In this document: positions 20,788 to 32,800 of the stretch, one piece after another | Layout: every line of letters begins with the position of its first letter | How positions within the stretch are numbered: the stretch's first letter is position 1 | Origin: Psychrobacter sp. P11G3 | GTDB lineage: Bacteria; Pseudomonadota; Gammaproteobacteria; Pseudomonadales; Moraxellaceae | Length of the DNA: 64,000 nucleotides | Direction: 5' to 3' | NCBI RefSeq assembly: GCF_001435845.1 | Contig: NZ_CM003596.1 | Coordinates: 2,837,298 to 2,901,297, forward strand | Notes under the pieces: generated by a model | What the model saw: the letters and a program-made list of their open reading frames with translations, nothing else | What the model was told of the DNA's origin: nothing | Database searches by the model: none | Made by a program: the position numbers and the translations under genes

Positions 20788-21842
20788 TAGTCAAAGCTCC
20801 TTAACGCAAGACCGCATGCAGCCATTAAGCTTGGCGCATCAACCGCCAGTTGCTCATTATCGATATTTGGCGCAATAGTCATATTGGTAAAAGGGTTGGC
20901 AACACTGACAGTTACACCCAGCTTTTGTTGTGCCATACCAGCGAGACCTGCAATAGAACTGCTGCCTCCTGCAAGCACCACATGATCGATACTGCTATAT
21001 TGACTTGATGAGAAATAAAACTGTAAAGAGCGAGTGATCTGTTGAATGGTATTTTCTATAAAAGGGGTCAGTACTTCAGGATAATAATCATCAGGTAAGG
21101 TACGTTCGCGTTTACTCAATGTCGCTTCTTCTGCTGATAGGCCATAGCGATTTTGTATTGCCTCGGTCAGCTGAGCACCGCCAAACAACTGCTCACGACT
21201 ATAAATAAACTCGCCATTCTTAGCGATATATAATGTGGTCTGATTGTGGCCAATATCTACCAATGCTACTAGTTCTGGTACATTCGGTAGGCTATCTACC
21301 ATCAATCCAAACGCGCGCTCGATTGCATGAGACTCGATATCCATAATTTTCGTTTGCAAGCCACCAAAGGCCAAAGCATCGACACGTTGGTCGACGTTCT
21401 CTGAGCGAGAGGCAGCAAGCAACACCTGAACCATATCTTCACTAACCAAAGACGGTCCTAATACTTCAAAATCTAGATTGACGTCTTCTAATGGATAAGG
21501 CACATACTGGTCAGCATCCAAACGTATTTGCGCCTCACGCTCAACATCGCTGAGTGTCATATCCATATCAATGATTTTAGTAATCACCGCAGAGCCAGAA
21601 ACCGCTGTCGCAGCATTGCTACCCGCGACTTGGCAGCGTCGTGCCAAGCTCGTTATAATATTACCAGCAGCTTCTGTATCTACTAGAATCTTATCAACCA
21701 CGATACCTTCCGGTAGTCTTTCAATACCATAAGATTTTAGGTGGAACATGCCTTGCTGACGCTGTATGTCAACCAACTTTACTGAAGTGGCACAAATATC
21801 CACGCCAATCAAATGTCGACTTTTGGAAGTAAATAGCCTCAC
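20787..21842 (-). CDS. pilM: Type IV pilus assembly ATPase-fold protein PilM
   Basis: A 351-residue cytoplasmic actin/FtsA-like protein. IGVDICATSVKLVDI is the phosphate-1 motif, ALVDIGHNQTTLYI the phosphate-2 motif and VVLAGGSSSIAGLAGM the adenosine motif. It binds the PilN tail and joins cytoplasmic pilus motors to the envelope complex. It is the first gene of pilMNOPQ. The start is GTG at 21842, judged from the family's N terminus, with an AAGG/AGAG sequence upstream. It is transcribed divergently from mrcA. Confidence 0.95.
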   Translation of the reverse strand: MRLFTSKSRHLIGVDICATSVKLVDIQRQQGMFHLKSYGIERLPEGIVVDKILVDTEAAGNIITSLARRCQVAGSNAATAVSGSAVITKIIDMDMTLSDVEREAQIRLDADQYVPYPLEDVNLDFEVLGPSLVSEDMVQVLLAASRSENVDQRVDALAFGGLQTKIMDIESHAIERAFGLMVDSLPNVPELVALVDIGHNQTTLYIAKNGEFIYSREQLFGGAQLTEAIQNRYGLSAEEATLSKRERTLPDDYYPEVLTPFIENTIQQITRSLQFYFSSSQYSSIDHVVLAGGSSSIAGLAGMAQQKLGVTVSVANPFTNMTIAPNIDNEQLAVDAPSLMAACGLALRSFD

Positions 21843-21990
21843 TAGCTCTATACCTTATATTAAGTGTACAATCTGGTAGTTATTTGTAATAATTCAATAC
21901 AATACTTTACTTAATTGATAGATTCAAGCATTTAAAAATATATTAAGGCCAACTTACACATTTATTATGACCTGCCTATTTTGTTCAATG

Positions 21991-22020
21991 TATAATAATA
22001 TTGTCTGCTACAAATTCTAA
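21991..22020 (+). promoter_or_regulatory. Possible mrcA promoter (-10 region)
   Basis: TATAAT at 21991-21996 lies 40 bp before the mrcA start. The candidate -35 (ATGACC, about 18 bp upstream) is weak. The -10 match and position in the divergent pilM/mrcA gap are the only evidence. Confidence 0.4.
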
Positions 22021-22035
22021 CTAATAAGTCTTATT

Positions 22036-24672
22036 ATGGCCAAAATAAATGCTACCGCTCGTCTCATTCGCTTTTTGGTGGGACTCTTTATCGCTTGCCT
22101 AGCATTGGCAGTTGTTCTAGCACTTGCTGTACCTATTGGTTTTTATGGGATGGCCATGTATCTATCGCCGACCCTACCTAGTACGCAAGAAATTAAAACG
22201 GCCAAATTAGAAATGCCATTACAGATTTATAGTAGTGATGATAAATTAATCGGCCAATACGGCAATCGTTTATCTTTACCAGTTAGTTTTGATGAAATTC
22301 CTGAAGATTTAACCCATGCTTTTTTAGCGGCCGAAGATGCTTCTTTCTTTCAGCATAGCGGAATTAGCATCAAAGGTCTTGGTCGCGCTGTCACCGAAGC
22401 AGTCACTGATGACGATGGTCAAACCGGTGGCTCTACCATTACGATGCAGGTCGCTAAAAACTATTTTTTAAGTCCAGAACGTACTTTAAACCGCAAACTA
22501 ACAGAGTTGTTTTTGGCGCGGAAGATCGAAGACGAACTGAGCAAAAATGATATTTTGACGCTATATGTCAATAAAATCTATCTAGGCGAAGGTGCCTACG
22601 GCATTCGTGCTGCGGCCAAAAAATATTATAGTAAGTCATTAGACAATCTAACTATTGCTGAAATGGCGATGTTAGCAGGTCTACCAAAAGCCCCTTCTAA
22701 GTATAACCCTGTTGCAAATCCTAGCCGCGCATTGACTCGCCGTAACTGGATCGTTGGACGCATGCGTGAGCTTGGCTATATTACCAAAGCTCAGTATGAT
22801 GAAGCGGTCAACTCCCCTATAGGTATCAACCTATATAAAGAAAAGCTCGATGTAAATATGCCTTATCTGGCAGAAATGACGCGAGCTTCTTTGGTCGAAC
22901 GTTATGGCGATCAAGTCATGCACGGCGGATGGCGCGTACGTCTCACAGTAGATAGTAAAGCACAAACAGATGCAGAAGCAGCAGTAGTAACAGGCTTAAT
23001 TGCCTATGAGCATCGCCATGGTTGGCGCGGGGCTGAAGCAAATGATGAGCCTCTCGAAAACTTCCGACGCTACAGCAATATGTCTCCTGCCAAAGTGACT
23101 AAAGTCAATTCTCGTAGTTTTAATGCAGTCCTACAATCTGGTGAAGAAGTGACCGTTAATTGGTCTGGTATGAAATGGGCACGCAAATATATTTCTGCCG
23201 ACCGTATTGGTTATTACCCTAGCAATGCCAGTCAAGTTGTTAAGAAAAACGATATCGTTCGTGTGATACCTACTTCGAATGGCAACTGGCAACTAGGTCA
23301 AATACCTAAAATTCAAGGCAGCTTGGTCTCGTTGAATCCAGAGACTGGTGCTGTCAATGCATTGGTCGGTGGCTTTGATTTTAACCACAGTAAGTTTAAC
23401 CGTGCCTTGCAAGGATGGCGTCAACCTGGCTCAACCATTAAGCCACTTGTTTATACGGCTGCTTTAGAGAAAGGTTATCGTCCAGATACCATCGTGTCTG
23501 ACCGAGCTATTCAAGTAGGTGACTGGAAACCGAAAAACTCTGATGAACGTTTCTTAGGTGATATCACTTTACGTCGTGGTTTATATTTGTCTCGTAACCT
23601 TGTATCTATTCGCTTGTTACAAGCGATCGGTATCTCAAGTACGCGCAACCTATTAGATGAATTCGGTCTTGATAAAGAAAAGCTACCAACAACCTTGTCA
23701 TTAGCACTTGGAGCAGGACAAGCCACCCCTTTACAAATGGCCACGGCTTACTCAACTTTCGCGAATGGTGGTCATCGTGTCCAACCTTACTTTATTGAAC
23801 AAATTTACAATTATAAGAACGAGCTGTTGTTTCAGGCAAATCCACGTCAAGCATGTGCACTATGCTTTAACGAAAAACTTGAAAAGGTTAATAGCAGCTT
23901 AGTTGAAGATTATGAGAAGTCAATTGAAGCGCTTGATGATAGCACTAATGAAATAACTGCCGATAATTCATCATTAGAAAACAATGATGTTAGCGAAACA
24001 ACAGATAAAGAGCTTGATTTAACGGTATATAACGCAGGTCCACAGTCAGACCGCCTAAAAGCGCCAGCCGTACAATATGTGAGGGCCAAACAAGCACCAC
24101 GCATCCTGCAACCTAGAGTCGCTTTTGAGATGGCCGATATACTACGCGATGTAGTCCAACGCGGTACAGCGGTAAGAGCAAAGGCATTAGGTCGCAATGA
24201 TATCGGTGGCAAAACTGGTACCACTAATCAGGCTAAAGATGCGTGGTTTGCTGGGTTCCATCCTACCAATGCGACAGTAGTATGGATGGGATTTGACCAA
24301 CCATCTACTATGGGCCGCCGTGAATACGGTGGTGTAGCAGCGCTGCCAGTCTGGATGGATTTTATGAAGGCTCAGCTCAAAGACACGCCAAGCCAATGGG
24401 TATCTATCAATAACCGCTCAAAATCCAGAAAGCAACAGCAAGACATTATAGAAATGACTAATGATGGCATCCTAGTTAATGATGGCGCCAATAAATCAGC
24501 AAAACCAGTCAAGACTCAAACCCAGCAGCGTAAGCCTTCGGTTCCAGAGCCTACTGAGGAGACGAGCACTCCACCATCAACGAAACCAAGTAGCAATCGT
24601 AGTGATGACAGCGTACCAGAAAATCCATTAACGGTGACACCCGTTGAAAGTATGCCTCCGATGCCAGAGTAA
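22036..24672 (+). CDS. mrcA: Penicillin-binding protein 1A (bifunctional transglycosylase/transpeptidase)
   Basis: An 878-residue class A PBP, anchored by one N-terminal transmembrane helix (about 10-40). The glycosyltransferase domain has the catalytic Glu100 in EDASFFQHSG, plus GGSTITMQVAKN and RK..E...A. An OB-like domain follows. The transpeptidase domain carries Ser466-X-X-Lys469 (PGSTIKP), SRN and KTG at 726-728. The family role is peptidoglycan polymerisation and crosslinking. Two features are unusual: a Cys-X-X-Cys (C607, C610) followed by an acidic insertion of about 50 residues in the transpeptidase domain, and a Pro/Ser/Thr-rich C-terminal tail. The divergence from pilMNOPQ is classical gammaproteobacterial synteny (often called ponA). 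The ribosome-binding site is weak. Confidence 0.96.
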   Translation: MAKINATARLIRFLVGLFIACLALAVVLALAVPIGFYGMAMYLSPTLPSTQEIKTAKLEMPLQIYSSDDKLIGQYGNRLSLPVSFDEIPEDLTHAFLAAEDASFFQHSGISIKGLGRAVTEAVTDDDGQTGGSTITMQVAKNYFLSPERTLNRKLTELFLARKIEDELSKNDILTLYVNKIYLGEGAYGIRAAAKKYYSKSLDNLTIAEMAMLAGLPKAPSKYNPVANPSRALTRRNWIVGRMRELGYITKAQYDEAVNSPIGINLYKEKLDVNMPYLAEMTRASLVERYGDQVMHGGWRVRLTVDSKAQTDAEAAVVTGLIAYEHRHGWRGAEANDEPLENFRRYSNMSPAKVTKVNSRSFNAVLQSGEEVTVNWSGMKWARKYISADRIGYYPSNASQVVKKNDIVRVIPTSNGNWQLGQIPKIQGSLVSLNPETGAVNALVGGFDFNHSKFNRALQGWRQPGSTIKPLVYTAALEKGYRPDTIVSDRAIQVGDWKPKNSDERFLGDITLRRGLYLSRNLVSIRLLQAIGISSTRNLLDEFGLDKEKLPTTLSLALGAGQATPLQMATAYSTFANGGHRVQPYFIEQIYNYKNELLFQANPRQACALCFNEKLEKVNSSLVEDYEKSIEALDDSTNEITADNSSLENNDVSETTDKELDLTVYNAGPQSDRLKAPAVQYVRAKQAPRILQPRVAFEMADILRDVVQRGTAVRAKALGRNDIGGKTGTTNQAKDAWFAGFHPTNATVVWMGFDQPSTMGRREYGGVAALPVWMDFMKAQLKDTPSQWVSINNRSKSRKQQQDIIEMTNDGILVNDGANKSAKPVKTQTQQRKPSVPEPTEETSTPPSTKPSSNRSDDSVPENPLTVTPVESMPPMPE

Positions 24673-24700
24673 AAAACAAAACTATTTTTAGTTAATAAGA

Positions 24701-24738
24701 AAAAGGCTTATTCAGCAATGACTGAATAAGCCTTTTTT
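24701..24738. terminator. Bidirectional Rho-independent terminator
   Basis: A perfect 15-bp stem (AAAAGGCTTATTCAG with CTGAATAAGCCTTTT) around a 6-base loop, with T-runs on both strands. It lies between the convergent mrcA and DUF6586-like genes. Confidence 0.92.
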
Positions 24739-24832
24739 ACGCGCTGTAGACTATGACCTACCCTACTTAATCATACTCTCAAATGGTTCAATAAATAGCG
24801 ATCAACAAATAAATCTTCTGGTGAACTTCCTA

Positions 24833-25357
24833 TTAGAACTCGACCATACCTGCACGCAATTGTTCAATCAGTTCTAAAAGCTGATTGCGCCATTCTCGTA
24901 TTGTGGTCTCATCAGGCAGCCATTGATTGGATAAAGTGACAACATTGACAATCAAGTCTGGCGACGCTGAATGACTGCTTAGCGCTTCATCGACGATAGT
25001 ATCTGGCGGTACTGCATACAGACAACGCTGATAAGCACGCTCTATATTGGCGATAAAGCCTTGTTGTTGCAGTTGCTGCAAACGCTGAATCTCAGGAGAT
25101 ACTTGGGTACGCTCGCTTAGCGCTTGTTCAATATCGAGCAAAGTTGGCGCCGTCATGTTTAAGCTATAGAAATGACTAAGCTCCTGAATAAATGCTAATA
25201 AAGCACCATGCAAATGAAAAATAGCAGTCTCACAGTGTGCTTGGTATAACTGCTTATCATTGGTACTTCCTGCAGATTGGCAAGATAAACGACAGAAATA
25301 TAACTTTTGATTGGTTCGATCTGCTTGATATTTGGCGACGCGAGTTTTACCTGCCAT
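24833..25357 (-). CDS. DUF6586-like protein of unknown function
   Basis: A 174-residue soluble, largely helical protein. It contains a DRTNQKLYFCRLSCQSA segment followed by AHCETAIFHLHGALLAFIQEL, which resemble the conserved start of the DUF6586 family found in Pseudomonas and relatives. The family name is recalled, not searched. There is no signal peptide or membrane helix. Its length is similar to family members plus a C-terminal extension ending in a helical LLELIEQLRAGMVEF. It lies just beyond the rpoC terminator in the same direction and so is probably transcribed separately. ATG at 25357 has AAGGA ten bases upstream. No function can be assigned. Confidence 0.6.
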   Translation of the reverse strand: MAGKTRVAKYQADRTNQKLYFCRLSCQSAGSTNDKQLYQAHCETAIFHLHGALLAFIQELSHFYSLNMTAPTLLDIEQALSERTQVSPEIQRLQQLQQQGFIANIERAYQRCLYAVPPDTIVDEALSSHSASPDLIVNVVTLSNQWLPDETTIREWRNQLLELIEQLRAGMVEF

Positions 25358-25458
25358 TTGCTAATTATCCTTTTATAAGTAGTGAATTAAAGCATATTTT
25401 CCAGTGTACTATTTTTTTAGATAATAGCACCATGCCTTTCTCAGTTTTTTATACACAC

Positions 25459-25489
25459 AAAAAAGCCAGCAACTTAGGCTGGCTTTTTT
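25459..25489 (-). terminator. Terminator of the rpoBC operon
   Basis: AAAAAAGCCAGC and GCTGGCTTTTTT form a 12-bp stem around a 7-base loop, with T6 on the minus strand, about 35 bp beyond the rpoC stop. Confidence 0.92.
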
Positions 25490-25524
25490 ATCAAATTAAG
25501 AATGAATCAAGGTACTTAATACGA

Positions 25525-28500
25525 TTAATTATCTTGATTTAACTCTTGAGCAAATGCTTCGTCGAAGCTTGCAAAGTCTTTGCTATCAGTGCTTGCAGTC
25601 ATATCAAACGCTGCATTCAAATCTTTATCTTGTAGCTTCTGATCTGCTTTCTCTTTACGTGCTTTATGATAAGCAAGACCAGTACCTGCAGGGATCAAGC
25701 GACCAACGACCACGTTTTCTTTCAGACCACGTAGCTCATCCACTTTACCAGTCACAGCAGCCGCAGTTAGTACACGGGTTGTTTCCTGGAAAGATGCCGC
25801 TGAGATAAAGCTTTCAGTTGCTAGACTTGCTTTGGTTATACCTAGTAATTGACGCTCAAACTGTACTGGGAATTTATCTTCCGCTTCTAGCTTAGCATTC
25901 AATGCTTTGATATCTGCATACTCGACCTGATCACCTTTGAAGTGACTTGAATCGCCGCCGTCAGTGATTTCAACTTTACGCAACATCTGACGAATGATAA
26001 CTTCGATGTGCTTGTCGTTGATTTTTACACCCTGCAAGCGATAAACGTCCTGTACTTCGTTGACGATATAATCAGCAAGTGCAGTCTGACCTTTCAAACG
26101 CAAGATATCATGTGGGTTCTGTGGACCATCAGCGATCACTTCACCACGTGCTACCGTCTCGTTTTCAAAGACGTTGATTTGACGCCATTTCGGGATTAGC
26201 TCTTCATGTACTTCACCATCTTCATTAGTAATAATGAAGCGGTTCTTACCTTTGGTCTCTTTACCAAAGCTAACCACACCAGTCATTTCTGCCATGATAG
26301 CGTGATCTTTTGGACGACGTGCTTCGAACAAGTCAGCAACACGTGGTAGACCACCGGTAATATCTTTTGTACCAGAAGACGCTTGTGGTACACGGCCTAG
26401 AATCGAACCTGCTGCTACTTTTTCACCATCGCTTACGCGGATGATAGTTTCAGCTGGTAAGAAGTAAACCACTTCTTTGCCTTCGTCAGTGTTCAAGATA
26501 ATCGCAGGACGTAAGTCTTTTGCTGAGCTTGAACGGTCACGAGTAGCTAGAATCTCAAATGAGCTCATACCAGTCGCATCATCAACTTTTACTGTTGCAG
26601 TCATACCATCAGTGATGTCACTGAAGCGTGCTGTACCAGCAAATTCTGTGATGATTGGATGCGTATGCGGATCCCACTTAGCGATAGTTTGACCGCCTTC
26701 AACCTGCTCTTCGTCTTTCACAAGTACGCTTGAACCATATGGTACTTTATAGCGCTCACGCTCACGGCCAAGCTCATCGGTCAATGCGATTTCAGCTGAG
26801 CGCGATACGATGACTAAGTGACCATCGGTATGCTGTACTGTTTTCATATTTTCAAAGTGCGCTTGACCAGCATTACGTACAGAGATGCTGTTGTCTACAG
26901 AGGCTGAGCTCGCTGCCCCGCCCACGTGGAACGTACGCATGGTCAACTGAGTACCCGGCTCACCGATAGATTGAGCTGCCATAACACCGACTGATTCGCC
27001 GATATTCACTTTATGACCACGTGCAAGGTCACGACCATAACACTGTGAACATACGCCATGTTCGATATCACACGTAATTACTGAACGTACCCAGATATCA
27101 TCGATTGCGTTGTTATCAAGGACGTTAACCCAGTACTCATCGATCAATGTACCAGCTGGAATCAATACTTTATCAGCATCATCGTTATACGTCACATCAC
27201 GAGCAGTCACACGACCCAGTACTAGCTCACCTAGCTTCTCAATGATTTCACCACCTTGGATATGTGGTTTCATGAGTAGGCCTTCTTCAGTACCACAGTC
27301 ATCACTAGTGATAACCAAATCTTGTGCCACATCAACCAGACGACGAGTTAGGTAACCCGAGTTAGCCGTTTTCAGTGCCGTATCCGCTAGACCTTTACGT
27401 GCACCGTGAGTTGAGATGAAGTACTGTAGTACTGTCAAACCTTCACGGAAGTTAGCTTTAATCGGTGTCTCAATAATCGAGCCATCCGGCTTAGCCATCA
27501 AACCACGCATACCAGCCAACTGACGAATCTGAGCCGCACTACCACGAGCACCAGAATCCGACATGATAAAGATAGAGTTGAATGACTTCTGCTCGTCTTC
27601 TTCACCTTGTGCGTTAATAACTTTATCTGTTGCCAAGTTGTCCATCATCGCTTTAGCGACTTTGTCATTGGTACGTGACCAGATATCAACTACTTTGTTA
27701 TAACGCTCACCAGCAGTTACGAAACCTTGCTCGAACTGATCTTCGATTTCGCGAACTTCGCCTTCTGCCACTTCGATGATTTGCTTCTTGAGTGGTGGAA
27801 TGACCATGTCATCGATACCGATAGACACGCCAGATAGCGTTGCTTGAGCAAAACCAAGATACATCAATTGGTCAGCAAACATAACACTTTCTTTTACGCC
27901 GACTTTACGGTAGCAAGAGTTGATCAAACGAGAGATGTTTTTCTTCGTCATCTCTTGGTTACACTCATCAAACGTCATACCTTTAGGCATGATGTTCCAG
28001 ATAAGTAGACGACCAGCAACCGTATCTTTGATACTGATTTCTTTAGTCTCGTTACCGTCTTCGTCAATTTGCGTCTCAGTAACACGCACTTTGATTTTAG
28101 CGTTTACATGTAGGTCGTTTGAACCAATTGCACGCAATGCTTCATTAACGGTAGCAAAAATCATGCTCTCGCCTTTGGCATTGATCGACGAGCGACTGAT
28201 GTAATATAGACCTAGTACAACATCCTGAGATGGTACGATGATCGGATCACCGTTCGCAGGTGACAAGATGTTGTTGGTAGACATCATCAAGGCACGTGAT
28301 TCAAGCTGTGCTTCTAGCGTCAATGGCACGTGAACGGCCATTTGGTCACCATCGAAATCGGCGTTGAATGCAGTACAAACAAGCGGATGCAACTGGATGG
28401 CTTTACCTTCGATCAATACTGGCTCAAATGCCTGTAGACCCAAACGGTGAAGTGTTGGTGCACGGTTAAGCAATACTGGATGCTCACGGATAACCATGGC

Positions 28501-29742
28501 CAGCATATCCCACACTTGTGGTTCTTCACGTTCTACCATCTTTTTGGCAGCTTTAATCGTAGTCGCTAAACCATGAGACAATAGTTTGTTATAAGTAAAT
28601 GGCTTGAACAATTCTAGTGCCATTTTCTTAGGTAGACCACACTGATGTAGACGTAGTGTTGGACCTACAACGATAACCGAACGACCAGAGTAATCGACAC
28701 GCTTACCAAGTAAGTTCTGACGGAAACGACCTTGCTTACCTTTGATCATATCTGCCAAAGATTTCAATGGACGCTTGTTACTACCAGTGATGGCACGACC
28801 GCGACGACCGTTATCAAGCAACGCATCTACCGACTCTTGCAACATACGCTTTTCGTTACGTACGATGATATCAGGTGCGCTTAGCTCAAGCAGACGCTTA
28901 AGACGGTTGTTACGGTTGATTACGCGGCGATATAGATCGTTTAGATCTGATGTCGCAAAACGGCCGCCCTCTAGCGGTACTAGAGGACGCAAATCTGGTG
29001 GTAGTACTGGCAAGATGTTCATTACCATCCACTCAGGCTTGTTATTAGAATCACGGAATGCTTCTAATAATTTGAGACGCTTAGACATTTTCTTAAGCTT
29101 AGTCTCAGAACCAGTTTGTGGAATCGCTTCACGTAGCTCATCAATTTCAAGATCGATATCGATGTCTTTTAATAGGTCTTGAACGGCTTCAGCACCCATC
29201 TTGGCTGTGAATTCGTCACCAAACTCTTCAAGCGCTTTGTAATAATCTTCATCATCAAGCAACTGGTACTTTTCTAAGCTAGTTAGACCAGGCTCAGTAA
29301 CGATGTAGCTTTCGAAATATAGAACGCGCTCGATATCACGTAGTGTCATGTCTAATAATAGACCGATGCGGCTTGGTAATGATTTTAAGAACCAAATATG
29401 CGCAACTGGACTGGCTAGATCGATATGACCCATGCGATCACGACGAACTTTAGCAGTGGTAACTTCGACACCACATTTTTCACAGATAACGCCTTGGAAC
29501 TTACGGCGCTTATATTTACCACATAAACATTCGAAATCTTTTACTGGGCCAAAGATTTTGGCACAAAAAAGACCATCACGCTCAGGCTTAAACGTGCGAT
29601 AGTTAATGGTTTCAGGCTTTTTTACTTCGCCGTGTGACCATGACTTAATAACGTCAGGTGAGGCTAAAGTAATTTGAATGCTATCAAACTCTTGGTTACC
29701 GTTGCCGGTAGGGCTTTGCATGATATCGAGTAAATCTTTCAA
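25525..29742 (-). CDS. rpoC: DNA-directed RNA polymerase subunit beta prime
   Basis: A 1405-residue catalytic subunit of RNA polymerase. The N-terminal zinc ribbon is [20 protein letters not shown], the active-site Mg2+ triad is in [12 protein letters not shown], and the second zinc site is in [16 protein letters not shown]. The trigger loop region contains [11 protein letters not shown]. Length is normal for gammaproteobacteria. The start is TTG at 29742 (revealed by CAA on the plus strand) with GGAG seven bases upstream. It follows rpoB by about 150 bp and is closed by a strong terminator. Confidence 0.99.
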   Translation of the reverse strand: MKDLLDIMQSPTGNGNQEFDSIQITLASPDVIKSWSHGEVKKPETINYRTFKPERDGLFCAKIFGPVKDFECLCGKYKRRKFQGVICEKCGVEVTTAKVRRDRMGHIDLASPVAHIWFLKSLPSRIGLLLDMTLRDIERVLYFESYIVTEPGLTSLEKYQLLDDEDYYKALEEFGDEFTAKMGAEAVQDLLKDIDIDLEIDELREAIPQTGSETKLKKMSKRLKLLEAFRDSNNKPEWMVMNILPVLPPDLRPLVPLEGGRFATSDLNDLYRRVINRNNRLKRLLELSAPDIIVRNEKRMLQESVDALLDNGRRGRAITGSNKRPLKSLADMIKGKQGRFRQNLLGKRVDYSGRSVIVVGPTLRLHQCGLPKKMALELFKPFTYNKLLSHGLATTIKAAKKMVEREEPQVWDMLAMVIREHPVLLNRAPTLHRLGLQAFEPVLIEGKAIQLHPLVCTAFNADFDGDQMAVHVPLTLEAQLESRALMMSTNNILSPANGDPIIVPSQDVVLGLYYISRSSINAKGESMIFATVNEALRAIGSNDLHVNAKIKVRVTETQIDEDGNETKEISIKDTVAGRLLIWNIMPKGMTFDECNQEMTKKNISRLINSCYRKVGVKESVMFADQLMYLGFAQATLSGVSIGIDDMVIPPLKKQIIEVAEGEVREIEDQFEQGFVTAGERYNKVVDIWSRTNDKVAKAMMDNLATDKVINAQGEEDEQKSFNSIFIMSDSGARGSAAQIRQLAGMRGLMAKPDGSIIETPIKANFREGLTVLQYFISTHGARKGLADTALKTANSGYLTRRLVDVAQDLVITSDDCGTEEGLLMKPHIQGGEIIEKLGELVLGRVTARDVTYNDDADKVLIPAGTLIDEYWVNVLDNNAIDDIWVRSVITCDIEHGVCSQCYGRDLARGHKVNIGESVGVMAAQSIGEPGTQLTMRTFHVGGAASSASVDNSISVRNAGQAHFENMKTVQHTDGHLVIVSRSAEIALTDELGRERERYKVPYGSSVLVKDEEQVEGGQTIAKWDPHTHPIITEFAGTARFSDITDGMTATVKVDDATGMSSFEILATRDRSSSAKDLRPAIILNTDEGKEVVYFLPAETIIRVSDGEKVAAGSILGRVPQASSGTKDITGGLPRVADLFEARRPKDHAIMAEMTGVVSFGKETKGKNRFIITNEDGEVHEELIPKWRQINVFENETVARGEVIADGPQNPHDILRLKGQTALADYIVNEVQDVYRLQGVKINDKHIEVIIRQMLRKVEITDGGDSSHFKGDQVEYADIKALNAKLEAEDKFPVQFERQLLGITKASLATESFISAASFQETTRVLTAAAVTGKVDELRGLKENVVVGRLIPAGTGLAYHKARKEKADQKLQDKDLNAAFDMTASTDSKDFASFDEAFAQELNQDN

Positions 29743-29893
29743 GTTGCTTCTCCGTTATCTTTATAATCATCTGACAGCGTACCATTGACGCAGATAAGAT
29801 GAATGAAGGCAATGAATAGGGTTGAGACAAATCACTAAAAGCAGCAGCAATAAAGCAGACTGCCTTTAGTGGACAACTAAGTTAAACAACGGG

Positions 29894-32800
29894 CTAGTTG
29901 CTTTGTTTTAACTCAATATTAATACCCAGTGATTTGATTTCTTTGGTCAGTACGTTGAACGACTCAGGCATGCCTGGATCCATATACTGCTCACCATCAA
30001 CGATGTTTTTGTACATACGAGTACGGCCTTCAACGTCATCCGACTTCACTGTTAGCATTTCTTGCAACGTGTAAGTCGCGCCGTATGCTTCTAGTGCCCA
30101 CACTTCCATCTCACCGAAGCGCTGACCACCAAACTGAGCTTTACCACCCAATGGCTGCTGCGTTACTAGAGAATAAGAACCGGTTGAACGCGCATGCATT
30201 TTGTCATCAACCAAATGGTTAAGCTTGAGCATGTACATGTAACCAACGGTTACTTTACGGTCAAACTTCTGACCTGTACGACCATCATATAACGTCTGCT
30301 GACCATCGCGATCCATACCAGCAAGCTCGAGCAAGTCTTTAACTTGGCTTTCTCTTGCGCCGTCAAATACTGCTGTGCCCATCGGTACACCGCCACGTAA
30401 GTTGTCTGCTAGCGCCATGATGTCATCATCACTCAAGCTATCAAGATCAACTTGCTCACCGCCTACTTGGTTATAGATTTTGTCCAAGAAGTCACGTAGC
30501 TCTTTGATTGCTGCTTGAGATTTGAGCATACCGTCAATCTTCTCGCCCAACCCTTTCGCTGCCATACCCAAATGCGTCTCTAGAACCTGACCGATGTTCA
30601 TACGAGATGGTACACCAAGTGGGTTCAATACGATGTCAACGGTATTACCATTTTCATCATAAGGCATGTCTTCAACTGGCATGATGCGCGATACAACACC
30701 TTTGTTACCATGACGACCAGCCATCTTATCACCAGGCTGAATACGACGCTTAACCGCTAGATATACTTTAACGATTTTTTGTACGCCATGTTGTAAGTCA
30801 TCACCAGCAGTCAATTTGCGTTTTTTCTCAGCAAACTTCACATCGATGTCTTTCTGCTTATCAACCAAGTAATCAGCGATTTGCGTTAGACGCTCAGAGA
30901 TTTCTTCTTCTACTGGTTGGATATCAAGCAACGTCTCAAGGCTCATATCTTTCATATCAGCCAATGCCATAACTGTACCAGCTTTTAGACCAGCACCGCC
31001 GCTGACTTTTTGGCCATCTAATAGATTACCAATACGACCACGTGCTGCTTCTTCAAAGATACGTAGCTCTTCTTTCAAATCTTTGCGATAGCTATCAAGC
31101 TGCGATTTTTCAATCGCTCTTGCGCGTGCGTCTTTTTCAACGCCATCACGGGTGAAGACCTGTACATCAATAACCGTACCTTTACTTGAAGTTGGTACGC
31201 GTAGTGAAGTGTCTTTTACGTCAGCCGCTTTTTCGCCAAAGATAGCCCGTAGTAGTTTCTCTTCTGGCGTTAGTTGCGTTTCACCTTTTGGCGTCACTTT
31301 ACCAACTAGAATATCACCAGCGTCAACTTCAGCACCGATATAGACGATACCTGCTTCATCAAGACTTGATAGTGCTGCTTCACCAACGTTTGGAATATCA
31401 GCAGTGATCTCTTCTGTACCTAGCTTGGTATCACGAGCCACACAAGTCAATTCTTGGATATGAATCGTAGTGAAACGATCTTCTTTAACTACTTTTTCAG
31501 ATAGCAAGATTGAATCTTCGAAGTTGTAACCATTCCACGGCATAAATGCGATGCGGATATTCTGACCTAGTGCTAGCTCACCAAGATCCGTTGAAGGACC
31601 ATCAGCCAAGATATCACCCAAAGCAATCTCGTCACCTTGGTTAACGATGATACGTTGGTTGATACAAGTGTTTTGGTTAGAGCGCGTGTATTTGATCAAG
31701 TTATAGATATCGATACCCGCTTCACCAGCAGTCATCTCGTCCTCGTTGACACGAACAACGATACGTGATGCATCAACATCTTCAATCACACCCCCACGCT
31801 TAGCGATAACACAAACACCAGAGTCACGAGCAACGTGACGCTCCATACCAGTACCTACTAACGGCTTATCAGCACGTAGCGTAGGAACAGCCTGACGCTG
31901 CATGTTCGAGCCCATCAAGGCACGGTTAGCATCATCATGCTCTAGGAACGGAATCAAGCCTGCTGCAACCGATACTACCTGACTTGGTGATACATCCATA
32001 TGCGTCACCTTTTCTGGCGGCATACGAACAAATTCACCATAGCTACGTACACTGACCATCTCGTCAGATAACGCGCCATCTTCAGTCATCGGAGAATCAG
32101 CCTGTGCAATGACAGTACCTACTTCTTCGATTGCTGATAGATACTCAATAACGTCAGTCACTTTACCATCAACCACACGGCGATAAGGCGTTTCTAAGAA
32201 GCCAAAGCTGTTGGTTTTAGCAAATGTCGCTAGTGAGTTGATTAGACCAATGTTTGGACCTTCAGGAGTCTCAATAGGACATACACGGCCATAATGCGTA
32301 TCATGTACGTCACGTACTTCAAAGCCTGCACGTTCACGAGTTAGACCACCAGGTCCTAACGCTGATACACGGCGCTTATGGGTAACTTCAGACAACGGGT
32401 TGTTCTGATCCATAAACTGTGACAACTGACTTGAACCAAAGAATTCTTTAACCGCAGCCGCTACTGGCTTAGAGTTAATCAAATCTTGTGGTGACAGGTT
32501 GTCTGATTCTGCTGAGCTTAAACGCTCTTTTACAGCACGCTCAACACGTACTAGACCAACACGGAATTGGTTTTCTGCCATCTCGCCTACTGAACGAATA
32601 CGACGGTTACCAAGATGGTCAATATCATCGACATCACCGCGACCATTACGAATCTCGATAAGCTCTTTTAAAACGTTAACGATATCGTCGTTGGTCAATA
32701 CACTGCGTTCACGCTGTACATCAGGATCATCAGTGTTGTCAAATTCTAAACCAAGACGACGGTTGAACTTCATACGGCCAACGTTTGACAAGTCATAACG

